From NCBI GenBank assembly GCA_013397795.1, contig VZTJ01000246.1, positions 62,001-126,000 of the forward strand: 64,000 nucleotides of DNA, given 5' to 3'. The stretch's first letter is position 1, and every line of letters begins with the position of its first letter. Source of the stretch: Orthonyx spaldingii (taxonomy: Eukaryota; Chordata; Aves; Passeriformes; Orthonychidae). Below, in pieces: positions 27,801 through 42,800 of the stretch. The position numbers were made by a program, and so were the translations under genes. The notes under the pieces are model-generated. The model searched no databases. It saw only the letters and a list, made by a program, of their open reading frames with translations, and was not told the origin of the DNA.

Positions 27801-30800
27801 TTGGCAAGAGGTTTGGGGGTTCAGGAGCCTTTCTTTTAATCTTCTTTTCTGGTTCTTGCAGAGCAACTTTAATTAAAGCAGGGCTTGGTTTTGGTTCATA
27901 AAATGGATTTGATCTAATTAAAAGAAGGGAAACACGTTTCTTTGCTATCTCCTTGGAAATAAAACTGAAAATAAGACGTGTTTAGGAAAGCCAATGACTA
28001 AAATGCTTTTATTATTCCACATAAGAATATATTTTACCTTTCACATGCTTTCAAATACTACTTTTTCATACAATTGAAAAGTGAGTTACAACAGCTAGAC
28101 CTGCATTATTCAGTCATAATTTCCATAATTTTTATCAAGTCCTGTAAATGGCAGAAGTTTTATCAACTGCATAAAGCTAACTCTTCAATTATACTTTGCT
28201 ATCTATCAAAGAGTAATCTGATTTTATGACAAGATCAATACCAAAAAATCTGAGTGAAGCTGCTGGGTGTTTAACACTAATGAACAAAGAAAGCTTGATT
28301 AGAACAATTAAGAATCAGACCACTGGTACAGTTGTGCTCCCAGAGGGCTTTAGAGGCCTCACCCTTGGCTGTCCAGGTTTGAAAATATTGGCCTCCATGG
28401 GTACACAATCAACCTTGAGTGTATTTCAAACTCTGTAGTTTACAGGCACCACACCACTTCCTCTTTGGATAAGAGAACAGTGTAAGAAAACCACATCTGA
28501 CTTGCATGTATCTCTCTGCAGACAGCAGTCGGTATCACCTGTCTATTTTGAAAGTGCTTTTTATAACTAAACCTTATTTAAGAAACAGAGTAAGCATTTT
28601 CCACCAAGTAGATGCAGTCCAAAGAATTGTCCTTAACTCAGATGTCCATATTCCAACTCTGCACTTGTCCCACCCTAAGTAAACACCTCTACAGCCAAAT
28701 TTGCCAAATTTTATGTTAGCTTGATACATCAAATATCAGCCAGTCAATAATACATCAAATAATGGTTTCTTCTACACATTTAGTAGAGCCAGCAGTTTTG
28801 TATTCTGCTAAGGATACTTAAGGGAATCTTTTTTCCACGGAATTATTTCATTATTAATACTAAAAATAACACAAAAAATAACCTCAGTCCCCTGAAGTAC
28901 CTTAGAATTCAACTCCAGATGGAAACACTAACACATTGATATGAGCCTACCTAGATAAATCCATTCACAAGTTCCCTCTCAGGATAAGAGTCAGGAGCTA
29001 GTATGCATTATTTTTTCAAGAACTACAACAGCAGTGAAAAACCAACTATTCATCCAGTTGCCTTCCACACAACATCAAATTTCTGTCCATCATTTGTACT
29101 TTTAGTATGAAAATGTCTTTCAGTCTCATAGACAAACTTTAGAGTTTATTTTAATGCAATTTACAGTCATCCCATTTTCACTGAGAAAAANAGTCCTCCC
29201 GCTCCTTCACCGCCGCGCTGTTACTTTGTTACCATCGACACTGCCAGCTCCCTCGGATGAGCTGCACCTGCTTGTGCTGCTGCTGCTAAGGAGACCAGAA
29301 TCTGCTCAGCCCGGCTGCTGCAGAGGTCTCGGCTGAGAGCCAAGCGTAGAAGGTCGCACTCAAGCCACCGGGTTTTATAACTAAACCTTATTTAAGAAAC
29401 AGAGTAAGCATTTTCCACCAAGTATATGCAGTTCAAAGAATTATCCTTAACTCAGATGTCCATATTCCAACTCTGCACTTGTCCCGCCCTAAGTAAACAC
29501 CTCTACAGCCAAATTTGCCAAATTTTATGTTAGCTTGATACATCAAATATCAACCAGACAATAATACATCAAATAATGGCTTCTTCTACATATTTAGTAG
29601 AGCCAGCAGCTTTGTATTCTGCTAAGGATACTTAAGGGAATCTTTTTTGCATGGAATTATTTCATTATTAATACTAAAAATAACACAAAAAATAACCTCA
29701 GTCCCCTGAAGTACCTTAGAATTCAACTCCAGATGGAAACACTAACACATTGATATGAGCCTACCTAGATAAATCCATTCACAAGTTCCCTCTCAGGATA
29801 AGAGTCAGGAGCTAGTATGCATTATTTTTTCAAGAACTACAACAGCAGTGAAAAACCAACTATTCATCCAGTTGCCTTCCACACAACATCAAATTTCTGT
29901 CCATCATTTGTACTTTTAGTATGAAAATGTCTTTCAGTCTCATAGACAAACTTTAGAGTTTATTTTATTGCAATTTACAGTCATCCCATTTTCACTGAGA
30001 AAAAGCAACCAATAAATAACACACACCCCAGAAAAGAAGTCTACTTTTGGAAGGCAAAGTTTACCAAAGCACATAAGTGAAAATTAGGCATAAAATCTCC
30101 ACACCTTTCTAAGAACCTGCTGCTTCTGCTCCTTACACAAAAAGATATCCAGCTCCTGAAGCAAAACGAGAGACTAACACTAAAATAACTCATTTGTTGA
30201 CTGAAGGCAAAGTGTTCCCACTTTGCTGCCCATCAAGTGCAAAGCCATCAGCACAATCAAAACTAGAGGCAACCAAAATAACAAGTTAAATAGAAACAGA
30301 AGGGTGTTTTCCATGGGAGGCAGTTGGAAAAGGAGGTATTCAGGCTGGAGTGGAGAACGCATCCAGCTGTCAGTAGCTTTAATTTAGTTGACAGCCCAGC
30401 TCAGCTGCCTTCAGACATCAGAGAGTTCAAAGGGAGGTGAAAATGAAGATAAAAGAGATAAAGGTTGAAGAACGATGCATTCTATGGGACAGCTCAAGGT
30501 TTTATTTAGTTCAATAAGTCAGCCTTCGGAACAGCCAACAGGCACAGCATGTTTGGCAGGTATTTACCTCTGTGTACTCTGAATTAGAAAGGTGTTAAAA
30601 TTATTTTGATGTGAGAAAACACCCAACACCTTATCAATGAGAGCAAACAGGTTTGGAAGAACCATCTTTTGAATTTTTAAGCTCCAGAATTGCCTGCAGG
30701 CGTCATCCTGAAGAATTGTACCCTCTGTACCCACCAGAAGGAAGTGCTAAAAGGAGAGAAGCCACTGCTTTTTTCTCTAGAGAAGAATGTGCTTGAAAGC

Positions 30801-33800
30801 CAGACTAAATTCTCACATTTTGGTCACAGAAACAGACACAGGTACATGCACAGAACAGATGTGCACATGTGCTACCTTCTACCTTCCTCTCTGTACTACT
30901 TTCAACTGGTCTTATAAATACTGAGCAAGATTTTTGAAAAAATAATTTTAATACAAAAAACAAATGACCAAAATGGTTCTTTCCTGAACAAACTATAAAG
31001 TTTTAAGTCATGAGGATCTGATGTATGTAGCAGATATTGGTCCAACAGTTTCCATATGGCTCTACAAGAAATTAAGCATCTGAAAAGTCTGGTTGAAAAA
31101 AGCCTTAGCTTAATAGGAAAATATTAAGGCACTTTTTTCTGAGGTCAGCCCCATACTTACTGCTTCTGTGAAGTTATTTAATTGATCCACATAAAATGAT
31201 TTGTCTAAAGAGACACCAGACTGTCCTCCACAAAATGAAAAAATCCCAGACCTGGCAAGATACCTGGCATTAAACTCTCACTGAATGTGGTGGCTTGTGG
31301 CTTCCTATGCAACAGGCAACTTCATCAGATGGCAACTCCATAGCCTTGCCAATTACACAGCATAATTCTAAGTCATACAATGATTAATGAGATAAGAAGC
31401 CACAGAGCCAAATAGTATTAGAAAGCAAGTTTTATTCTGACCTATTCAAAAATTATTTTGATCAGTCTTACCATAAACATTTTACTGAGGAGGAAACCCA
31501 AAGTTGTCAGTGTGGCAGGGCTAAAAGGTCAGGCAATATTGCCAATCACAAGTACTAAAGTTGAAAGCATTATACATTAAGCAGTTGTGGACTGTGTTAT
31601 TTTCAAATAAGGAACTTCACAAGGTGTGCTGTCCTTCACTAACAGGTGGTTTTGATTTTAATGTATAAAATTCCAAAAGGCAAAAGCAGAATTTTCCACT
31701 AACAGTGAAATGTCCAAACTAACAAAAGGAAAATGTGTTCCTTATCTTTAGCTAGGTATGAGAATTTAGCCAGAGGAAGCATATTTTGGGAGCACAGTTT
31801 TGCAGCAGAGTAAATGTACTGGCTCACCTAAGTCCCTCTGTGACATGCAATGCCTCATGATACTTGTGCTCGTGACTGTGCTTTGTGTGTGTTATGAAGT
31901 ATTAGTTCTCTTCAGAAACATTAGTCAAATATATTTCAGCGAAGCAAATTACCCAAGGTAAATCCTTCACAGAGCTGCACTGAGGCTAAGTACCTTTCAC
32001 AGGATTACAGTGAGAGTCTGTTACAAAACTGGAGTCAGAGTTCAGCTCCTCTGGGGCACTTTGTGTAAGCTCCGAGTCCAGAATCAGAACTAGGGATCTG
32101 CCAGAGCAGAGTGGGACAAGGGTCCTGATGCTAACTGGTGTGTCCCTGTTCTCAGGACACATCACTGCATTTCACACAAAATGTAAGAGGAAAATGCCAA
32201 GCAGTACATTAAGTGAACTCCAATTAAACGTTTAAGGTATAGGGGTAAAAATACATTGTATCTTCTGATGAACGTTTCTTCCATTTCATGACTTCCAGCT
32301 ATAGGTTCAAAACGACACCTGGAGAAAGCCCTTGACCAGTGGTAGTCAAAAATTAGACAGAATTTTAAAAAAATCAAAAGACAAGATGTTATGAGAGAGG
32401 TTGAAAGTAACATGCAAAGTTTTCTATTCTCATGATAAGACTCAGTTGTTCAGTATTGTCTTGAATACAGTGCTTAGGCCAAGTCAACACATCTTAAAAT
32501 AGACACATAGCAGAAGAAATAACATGGTCCAGAGACGGGCGGTGGAAATGATTAGAGAGATGAAGAGACTTCTGTATGAAGAGAGATTGAAAAAGTTAGC
32601 ACTCAGACAAGTGACAAGGAAAGGTGAACATGCTAGAGATAGACAAGACAACAAATGTTTATGGCAGGTAAATCCAATACTACTAATTGTTGTTTTGATA
32701 AGCCAGTAGAAGAGATAGTATGGGATGGGAAAGGGAATTTATTTACAATCAACAAAAGAAATACATTTCATTAAAGATCTCGTTTTCTTGTGGAACTCTC
32801 TGCCACAAATTGACACTGAAACCTAGACTTCAGTAGGCTTGGAAGTAGATTACCCACTTATGTAGATAATAAAAGCATCAATATTCATAGTAGATGAAAA
32901 ACAATACACATGTGGGCATAAACCCTCATGACTTAGGGCACCCAAAAACCACCAGCTAGCACTGCCAGTGAAAATTTTGCGTTTGGTGCTCACCAGACTA
33001 TGCCTTAGCAGCCGTTTTCTACTTAAAAATTTGAAAATCAATGACATAAGATAAGGCAAAATAGCGTTTGTAGATGTGAGCTAACATCACATGTCCTGTG
33101 ACAGTTTCCAGACTGGACTTTTACCATTACACTCATTTCTCCAGAGTGTTTCAGTATAAAGATTCAAAGGTTCTCCCTGCCACACTTCTAGCCAGTGCAT
33201 TCAACACATGGTCTCCAGGTCTTTTGGTATGATGTATTGCTCCTGTAACTTTAGAGAAAAATGTGGAGAGAAAGGTTACTTTGGGGATCAGGACATAAAA
33301 AACTTATGTAAAAGATAAACTTATGTAAAAAATTGTTTTTACACTGTTTATGGACTCTTTATTCTTCCATCTTCCCACGGGACATTGCTTTATCATGAAA
33401 ATACAGATCAGCTTTATGTTCAAGTAGAATCCACCTGTAGGGAATTTATTTTTATCTTTGGGGGGAAAAAAATTAAGCAAATGGAGTCACTAAAACAAAA
33501 AGGAGGCTGTTGTAAACCAAGGGCTAGAGTCCAGTACACAGCCAAAGGAAGGGTTACAATCCTGCCACAAGCCCCTTTGGCACAGATGTGCTTAGGGTGG
33601 AAATAGGAGTATAAATAGAAAACTGAGAAAATAATTCACTTGCTCATCCATGCAGCTTTTTCTTTTTCTGCTCTTCTCAATCTTTGCTGTCCTCTATACC
33701 TCTGTCTTGGCGGTTGTAAAATGCACACATTTTGATTCCTTACATGTTCTGGTGACCAGTGAATGACCAGGAATGCCTATCAGTGTGATCATACTGTGCT

Positions 33801-36800
33801 CTGAAGACACAGCAGCCAGTGCTGTTTGTTCAGGCACTGTCCTGATAAATGGAGCTGGCAGAGGCATCGTTCCCAATGCCTTTTATTTATTTGTTTCTTT
33901 TATTCTTCACAGACCAAACAACAACACGAAGTCCATAGTCACAGATCTTTAAAAGGAAAAAATTCTGCAGAGCCCTTCATATGTTTCTATTAGAGTGCCT
34001 GGAAATCCTTTCATTTCCTAGACCACAGCTATCAACATAGAAACAGAAAGATGATGATACCATACCTCTGTTAATATTAAAGTAATGCAAATGCCATGCC
34101 ACGATAAATCTCATTAAATAATGTAAAATTAAATGTTAATTAGAATTGTTGTCTGTAAAATTGCTCAGATGTAATCACCACAAACTGTCTCATGAGTGGT
34201 GTGGTTGGTGACTAATGACCACAAACAAGGATTAAGGATACACCTTCCAACCTCCCAAGCTGTGCAGCAACTGCAAAAATCTCTCCCTTCCTGATAGTTT
34301 CTATACTATAATACAAGGCAGTCAGTGTGAGTTTATAAAAGTTTTCTGTGTGGTCATGCTGAAAGAAATAACCTAAGTAAGCGCATATGGTGTTATCTTT
34401 CCCATACATTCAGTTTCTGAGATTCTCAAAAATGTGCTATGCAGATTGCAAAATGCTGTCCCTTTTTACATACTGCATCAAGATGAAACAAACTCTGGGT
34501 TGTTATTATTAGCAAAAATTATTATTTTATGTAGTAAAAATAATGGCAAAAGGGAGAGGAAGGACCAAGTTCTGCTGCTCCTTAACTTCTGGCTCATTTG
34601 CAATTGTCAGGGTATGAAGTGCCAGAAAGGTCCACAGACATGTTCCCTATGAAGTTGTTTGCTATCAATAAGGCAAAGGAAAGTTTCCTCACTGATCATG
34701 GTCAGGTGAATAGCATGACCTGGGGGTATGCTATTTCCTGCTGCTGAGCTGCCCAAGGATGAGTCTCTCCTAAGGAAGTGATTAAGGATCACCACGGTTC
34801 AACAAAATACACCTCAAGATTAAGCCAGGGATCCTACTACTAATGCTTGCAAAGCTGCTGAAAGATGAAGAATCATACTTACTCATCCAGCTCTTCCTCC
34901 TCAGCTTTAGAGGTATCTGCATAGAGGTATTTGCTCATATCCACTGGCCTGATGTTTTTCCTTATGGCAGGCTCTGAAGGAGAATCTCTTACACTTCCAG
35001 GTGCTTCAGGCGTGTGATCTGGCTCATCAAACGGGTTTAAGTACTCTGGGGCATCTTCATCCTTGAAGGGACTGTAACTGTCAGCATAGAAACTTTCTTC
35101 TGGCTTTGAAGATGAAGCTATTTCAGTGTGAAGTTCTACCAAATAACAAAAAAACCATTAAACAGATATAACGAACTAAAAGTCTGAAACCATTTTAGCA
35201 TATCTTTATATTTTAAAGGCATATGGAAAGGTCTACTTCTTAAGTCTCAATACATAAAGTCATACCTTAGGTAAATTTTCATGCTTGTTTATTCAAAAAT
35301 ACGTCTTTCAAAATGTCTTTTCATTTAGACTATATTGAATAGGCTTCATTTTCTCACTTACTACAGCTCTTTCAACATTAGTTATTAGTTTTCTTATTTG
35401 TCATATAAACGGTATCACAACAGATATTAAAACATTTTCACAAACAATTGGCCAATGTGTATCCTAACAAAATGTTCTTAATTATTTGAGCTTTTAATAA
35501 AGAAAAAAGACATCCTGTATTTTACAATATTACTGGATTTAAGAATAGCAACAGTAAGTTATTGGGAAGTCAGAGCTGCGTGCTGTTGTCTGTGTAATGT
35601 TCTCTCCGTAGTGTCTGTCAGTCTACAGTGAATGGCTTCTGGATACTGAATAATGCAAATCCCCATACAGCAATGCAACACTTGTTACAAAAACACTTAG
35701 TAATGTTAATATTACTCTTCTTGCAGCATCGAATAATCAGAAGCTCCGTTCAATACTGGATGTGATGTACTTTCAAAACCTACGCAAATAGGAACTTCCA
35801 TGTAGTGTCATTAAAACCTAACTTTCAATAACCTTATCTACATTATTCTTAACCAAAAGTGTGTGTTTTTCAGATGGATGGTTACCAAACTGAACGAAAC
35901 ATACCTTTAAGCTCTAACAGAGCAACTCTAAAAGTTATTTGTAACAAGAGTCTAAAAAACAAAAATATGGAGTTCCAAGTGAATTTTTCACTGAAGAAAT
36001 ATTTAGGAAGACAAAATCTCTAGTCACACAACTAACAAAGGGAAGCACTGTGTTTATGTGAGTTTGGATGGATGATCTACCAAAGCTGCTAATCCTGGTG
36101 AATTGCTAGAAAATGTGAGTGTTCCCTACCCTGACAGTAAACATCCAGCTCACCCTGAATCCAGCCATTAGCATTGCCATGGTGATGGAAAGCCCTACCC
36201 TATGTAGAGTGACCAGCTCTAATTTACAGTGCAAACCAGAGCCATTCCTAGTTGAATAGGAATACGATCCCTAGCTGCAGGTAGCAACTTCACCTATCCA
36301 TGCACTGGACTAGTCACCAGACCAGGGCAAAGGCTTGGAGCAGGAAAGGCTTTAGCTCTTCTCAGGACAACAGAGATCCACCTGCAGCCTGTGGAGGAGA
36401 CCCATGCTGGAGCATGAACACAGAAATAACTGCAGGAAAAAACCAGGGTGTGCATTTGCAGTATGTCAGCTGTGGTGCATGTGTTCACTCCCACACTACA
36501 GTAAATGCTTATCTCTTAAGAAAAGGGAACAAACCACTGGGAACTTATCCTGGGATAAGTAACATAGTTACTGCACAGTAACATACTTCATCCCTGCACG
36601 GTGATGTGTATTAAGCCTAGTTTATGTGGTGATGGGATCATAAGTCCACATCCTTTCAAGAAAGCTGTGTCAGAGAAAGCCACAGTGAAATAATATTGAA
36701 GGTCTATAGCTTAACTGACATGGGAAAATAAAGCATTTAAGACAGAAATTCTTAAAAACACAAATATGATCAAATCAAGCAAGAATCCTTTAGAGTACTA

Positions 36801-39800
36801 TAGATTAAATAGAGCAGAGCCCGATATTAAAAATTTATTTCTTCATTCATTTTAAGCTAACTGGAAAAGTGGTTCTACATAATCTTACTTAGGTCATTCT
36901 AGTGTCCAGTGCAGGTGGTCACGGCAAGCAAAAACTTTGCTCTACTTGCCCTGAGATGTCTTCAGTGTGGGTAGCTGCAGCTGAGCTGACTCCTTTACAC
37001 TCAAAGCTTACAGGCATATGTCTAAGCTGTTTTTAAAGCCAGGGGAGTCAAATGCCACCCTTACTGTGTACTGTATATACAGTATATGCTGTACATATGT
37101 TCCATGCCTTGAAGCTCATGGTAGTCAGAATACTACTCAAATATTACCCACACATTTAGTGATTTGATGAACGAGACCAAGCAGAAGTGCTTTGGAAATG
37201 TGTCCTCAGAAGACAGTTCCATACAAAAAGCAAAAATAATCTAATGAAATGCAAAAAAAAGGAACCGATATCTTGTTCAAATAGTGTTGTTTATTGACAA
37301 AGCTTTAACCAAAATTTTTTGTACTTTAAACTTTGCTTAGAAATTAGAATATTTTATCAAGAGAGTAGACAACTACAAATAGCTGCTTCTGCAACTCCAT
37401 ATGATGGATCATTGCACCTGCATATGAATCTGTTGATAAATGCACATTATCATATCTGAGGGAAACTTTCTGACAACACACAAGAAGGAAGTCAGTAATA
37501 TATGCTGAAGTTAAAAACATTCAGGGAAACAACCTCTTAAAAATATAGTGTGAACTTTTATTTTCAATTTGCTTTTAAGTGTCTCCTGGAAACAATGAGT
37601 TAAATGCTTGTTTAAATCTGAGAAATTTTAAGGGGTGATGCAAATGGTTTTTGCAATTCTTTCTATTTCAACACTGGATCAAGCGCTGTAACCCTAACTA
37701 TGACAAAATTCTCTTTTTCATTGGCTCAACAGTAACTACATGTTTGGCGTTACACACACAGTGTTACATATCACTCCTCAGACACCTCTGGCTTGTTATT
37801 AACTATTTCACAAAATCCTACATGCAGGCTGAAATTAAAAAGGCTTCTAAAATTGTCATCTCAAGACACTTTTATAGGCAGAATTTTGTAGAGGCTCAGC
37901 TAGAACCCGCGTAACTAGGCTACGCATTCGCTCTACTCTTGCCATCCAGGATACTCTTTTCCTCCCCCTTCTGCTTCCTTCAATGTCCCCAACAGGGACA
38001 GAGGGTTCCCACAAGGGTCCTCACCTGAACCCAAACAGGTTCACTCCCATGGGGTCTCTGAAACCCTTTAGAACTAGTTTTGTGTCAAATATTGGTCATC
38101 ACAAGCCTCTCTATAACAAATTAAGTTGTTATGATGATGACTCAACAGCACTGCTCTTAAAGCCACACCCACTGTCACCTGTCACTTTTCTGTAACAGAC
38201 TCATTTTCTCAAAGAGCTAATGATGCTGAGAAGTGCACTTTGACAGGCTCAACATACAATAGCTTAGAAGGGGCCTATTTTCCTCTTGAAGCTGCTTTTA
38301 CATTCAGAAGGCAACAGATTCCCTTGCTCATCATTCATCACAGCTCCACATAGGACTCCAGTCTCTACACTGATATAAATTTAAAATAAAAAAGAAAAGA
38401 AAAAGATGCTTGCAATTTGGCACTTCAAGGGTCAAACACAAAATAATTTTGCATGATTAAGTAATAAAGCCACAGGGGTAGGAGTGACAAAAAGAGAGGC
38501 AGAAGTATTACTACAGCAGAAGCACCAGCTGCTCTTGTGCCAGATTCTGGAAACATTACTTGCCCCAACTCCACTGACAAACACTGTTTGTGATAATAAT
38601 CATTCTGGCACTACCTGTCTGCACAATCAGCCACAGCATCTCCAGAAATCACCCTACCCTTCAACCCACTTGCCTTTTGTAACACAAACATATTGTGACA
38701 CATCCCTTAAAACCAAACAAAACCTCCACCAAAACATCGCACATACCACTTTCCCCTTGGCAGACGATGAAAGAATAAGCCACATGTGAAAGATACTCGG
38801 TTACACCACTGGCTGCCTGACTGGCAGGCAGGCACACAGGCACGACGGGATGTAAGCACCCAGCAAACAGCACAGAGTAAAGATGGAACTGCCCAGTGCT
38901 TCTAGAAAGAGTAAGGACTGGCATCCCCACAAACCACTGGTGATTTTCTGATCCTTTTATTCATACACTCACAACACACTGCTTTTCATGAAGAAATAGA
39001 AGGGACACAGTCACCATTTTAGTCTCAATTGGTTCCTGTGCTGCTCTGTGTGTAGGACTATCTTGGAATGATTTGGGGTTTGGTGTTGCATTGTAAAACT
39101 GTTTTCATTTTCAGTGTAAAACATGCTGCAGGGAGTTCAGAAGTCCACACACAAGGTAATGGAAATATACTGCTCAAGTAACTGGTGTTCTTAATGACAG
39201 TGGGTGCCAGCTAAGAGTCATGTCTCGTGTGTGTTGTATAGTCATATGCAACTTCAAAATTTGTATTCCCCACCTAATTAGAAAAAACATCTGGAGTGAT
39301 GAAAGTATGTTGTGGTTTTCTACTTGCATTTGTTGTATATGTTGACTTCCCCAAGTAAATATTAGGTTGTCTAGTACAAAGCTGTAGGGATATACTGTTC
39401 AAAGAGATTATTTTTGATTTTCCCAGACTAATGTCCTGAGACTAATGTCTCGCTGACCTAGCAGATACAGAGGGAATAATCCTGAATTTGACATGTCAAC
39501 CAAGAAACACATCTGAAGATTTTTTTGAGGTGAGTTGTTCATATGCACATTCACTCCACTGTGTAAGATCATTGACACTGAGGACTTTTTACATCTCAAC
39601 AGCATCCAGAGCCAGCTTGCTGATGACCCTCTGCCATGCACCACACCTACAGCACACACACGGGATGCTGGAAGCACTCACACCTTTAGTTTCTCTCCAC
39701 CCCACAATCCCAGGGTTAAGTGATTATGGGATTAGGAAGATAGAGGGAAAGTAGCTGGTTTGTGAACAGGCACAAGAAATATCTGTCTAGGAAACAAGTA

Positions 39801-42800
39801 TCTACTGGCAAGTAATCCTCCTTTCTCTTTGAGTGACTGTCAATACATACATATTCATACTCTGGGTGACTCTGAGCACACAAGTTACAGGCTTGATAGG
39901 AATATCCTTGGAATATCTCTGCCAAATGGCACATCATGCCTTCTCACATCTGATGGCAAAGTGCTCAGGAAAGGAGGCTCCAGCTGGCTGCTCTGCACAT
40001 CTTGGTGAAATTAAGTAACAAGTTCTACAGAAGACTGTGAAATTTCGCAAAGTCTAAATTCCAGATTATGCCTTGTCCAGATAAAAAGATAAAGAGTCTA
40101 ACATGTAAGTGAACAGAAAAATACTTCATCCCTGCACACATAAAAAGTTAATCTCTTGATTTAAGCAGATCACAAGACAAGTGAAACAGGTAATGTGACT
40201 CTTTAAGCCTGTAGGAGAAAGCCTGCCTTAAACTCCTGAACATCTGTCATGCTCTCAAGCTTCTGGGGTGGCCACCAAAAAGGTTACATTCACTTCAGGA
40301 TGCAAAAGCAAACAAGCAGGCACAGTCTCAAAGAGCTTCCTAGAAAGAAATGGCAGTAATAAAAGTTCCACTGAAGTCTCAGAACAGAAGAACCATGAGT
40401 GAATAATGGGACACAAACAGGGCAGCCTTCAGCAGTTGGGCAACAGGATGAGAACAGCTACAACATTGTGTAGCTTCAAAATGTAGTTCAAAACAAAGGG
40501 AAATCTTCTCAAAATGGTAATAACTAGGTGCTCCCCAGGTAGAGACACTGACCCAATCAGCCATAGAAATACACAGCAGATTCCTGCTGTTGCTGAAGAC
40601 CAAAACCATCTTCTCTAATTTGTCTCAGCACCATTTTTTCTCCCCCTCAACTTTCTGTAGAGGAAGAGGACTGGAGGAAAGGCACATGTCAGGAAGGCCA
40701 AGCAAGGTAATGGGAACATAACCAGTTCTCATTACAGGGACAAGACAGGTCTGGAGTGGAACAGTCAGCGCTTCTTAGAGGTGTCTGAGCTAAAAAGAAG
40801 AATCCTTCAGGAACCACACATCAAACCATAAATACTTTAAAAATGCCACACCAGATGTCCCGCTCTTTGTCTGATAGCCTGGAACCCCTGCGGTTTTTCA
40901 GCCTAGTTTAGTGCTCCAGGAAGACACTGTCACATGAACTTTACAGAAGGTCCATCCCTTCCAAATAAAAAACACCTTATGACACAGTCGGAAGAATCTA
41001 GTGACACTCTGTTTATCCCAATCACTGTCCTGGTATGGTACATTGACTGCTGAATGACAGTGACTGTGCGTGGGAGGAATACATGGAATTCACACACCCA
41101 ACAACTCAGCATTGCTGCCCACAGCTGTAGATGGGACCCAAGAGTCTGATCATAGAGACTGGCCCAAGTACACAGAACAGACACAGAGAAATAGAAAAGC
41201 AACCATAACTATGACTGAAGATGACAGTAAAGGCAGATGTCACCAGAAGAACCAGAATCAACTGAAAAAAAACATGCCCCTGATATGCTGAGAGTGTTTT
41301 AGGAACATAAGCAGACCGATGTCTTGGATGCAGGCTGCTCATAGTGAACTTGCCAGGACATACTCCAGTGCTAAGAAACAACACCAGTTGTTTCTCCCTG
41401 TTTCCAAGATGAGAAAGAGTCCCTGTATTTTGTGGCCAGAACACCCACTGCTTTCTTCCAGAATGGGTTCTCTCTGGAAAGGAAAGAAAAGTTGGGTTTG
41501 GAAAAAGTAGTTTAGGTAGGATGGGACTTGTACAGCTTTCTCCATGGAGAAGGGAGCTCTTCTTTCTAGAGCAGAGAAGGAAGAAATGAATATAGGCTGA
41601 GTCTCTTAGAGCAAGTTATTTATGGACTACCAGAGAGATTTACATTTCCACTTATTCTGCTTCCTTCCATGATCCTAAGGGAATTCAACTGTCAAGGAAC
41701 AGACAGAAAACAAAGCCAAAGATTAGGACACCAGAACCTAATCCATATATATTGGCATCTACAAAGCTGAAACAACTCACTTCTGCAGCTCTAGAAAAAC
41801 CTGACAACTTTATAGGAGGGAGAAGGTGCCCAGGATAGTGGCTTTATGGCTTCAGTTGCCAAATACAGAAGGTAGTACAATGTCTCTGTTTCATAAATAC
41901 AAGCTGTGAGCCACACCACAGCCAAAATTTGACACGACTTGATCGCCACCTACATCATTCTCTATGGATTCTGAAGGCAGAAAAACTGTGCTGTGAGTAA
42001 ACATTCAGCTTGTCCAAAGAAAGCAAGTGACCACAGATGGAAACTGCAGCTTGGAAATCCATTCTCTTTGACCTAGCCTTAGAAATCCCCTGGCTGCATC
42101 CTGGGCTGCTCCTGCTCAGTGTGGTTCTTCTCCATGGCCATTACAGAGTGACTTGGTATTGTCTGTAGGAACAAAAGTCTTGGAGCTTTGAACAGGAAAG
42201 GTTGAGCAGAGTCAAACTTGGGAATCAACTATGAATTGGCTTTTTGAGCAGTTGCAAGCTAAAACTGATACATCCAGCAGATAAGAGCCTGCATACTTGG
42301 GCATGGAGTTGAGGACAGCAGAGATGTTTGCTGCCCTGGTGCTCCTTTCTGGCCTTACGGCTGAAACCTTATCAGATTAGAAATTTGCAGGGGTTGTACA
42401 TCTCACCCAAATGGAACAAGAATGGGCATGTCAGGCTGGAAAGGGGATTAACACCTAGCATGTGGTGCAAGGCACGATGCCAGAAGGCTTAACTGAGGAA
42501 GCCATAAAAGCAAAAAAAAAGGAAGAAGAGAGGAGAGAAAATGAAATTGTAATAATGAAGATTAGTGCTAACCAATAATAGCTGTGATGCAGTTAAGATT
42601 GCAGTGAAGGAAATTATGATATAAATCATCACCCACGTGAGCAGGGTTTTTGACAGTATGTGTTGTGCATTCATACCACGAGGCGAGTACTAGTAACACA
42701 CCTGAGAGGTCCAAAAGTCTCTGCTTCAACTGGTAGCCCAGTGGCAAATACACAGAATATGCCTCAACAGAAAGGATGACTCAAAAGGATAAATCAATTT

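Larger units (their letters stand above)
27914..34882 (-). other. EHBP1: EHBP1 intron, about 7.0 kb
   Basis: Intron with a 632-bp duplication around a single N and a GC-rich 181-bp segment (28559-30004), a MIR-like fragment (31965-32105) and a CR1 3' remnant (32524-32850). No exon seen. The length is inflated by about 814 bp if the duplication is an assembly artefact. Confidence 0.9.
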
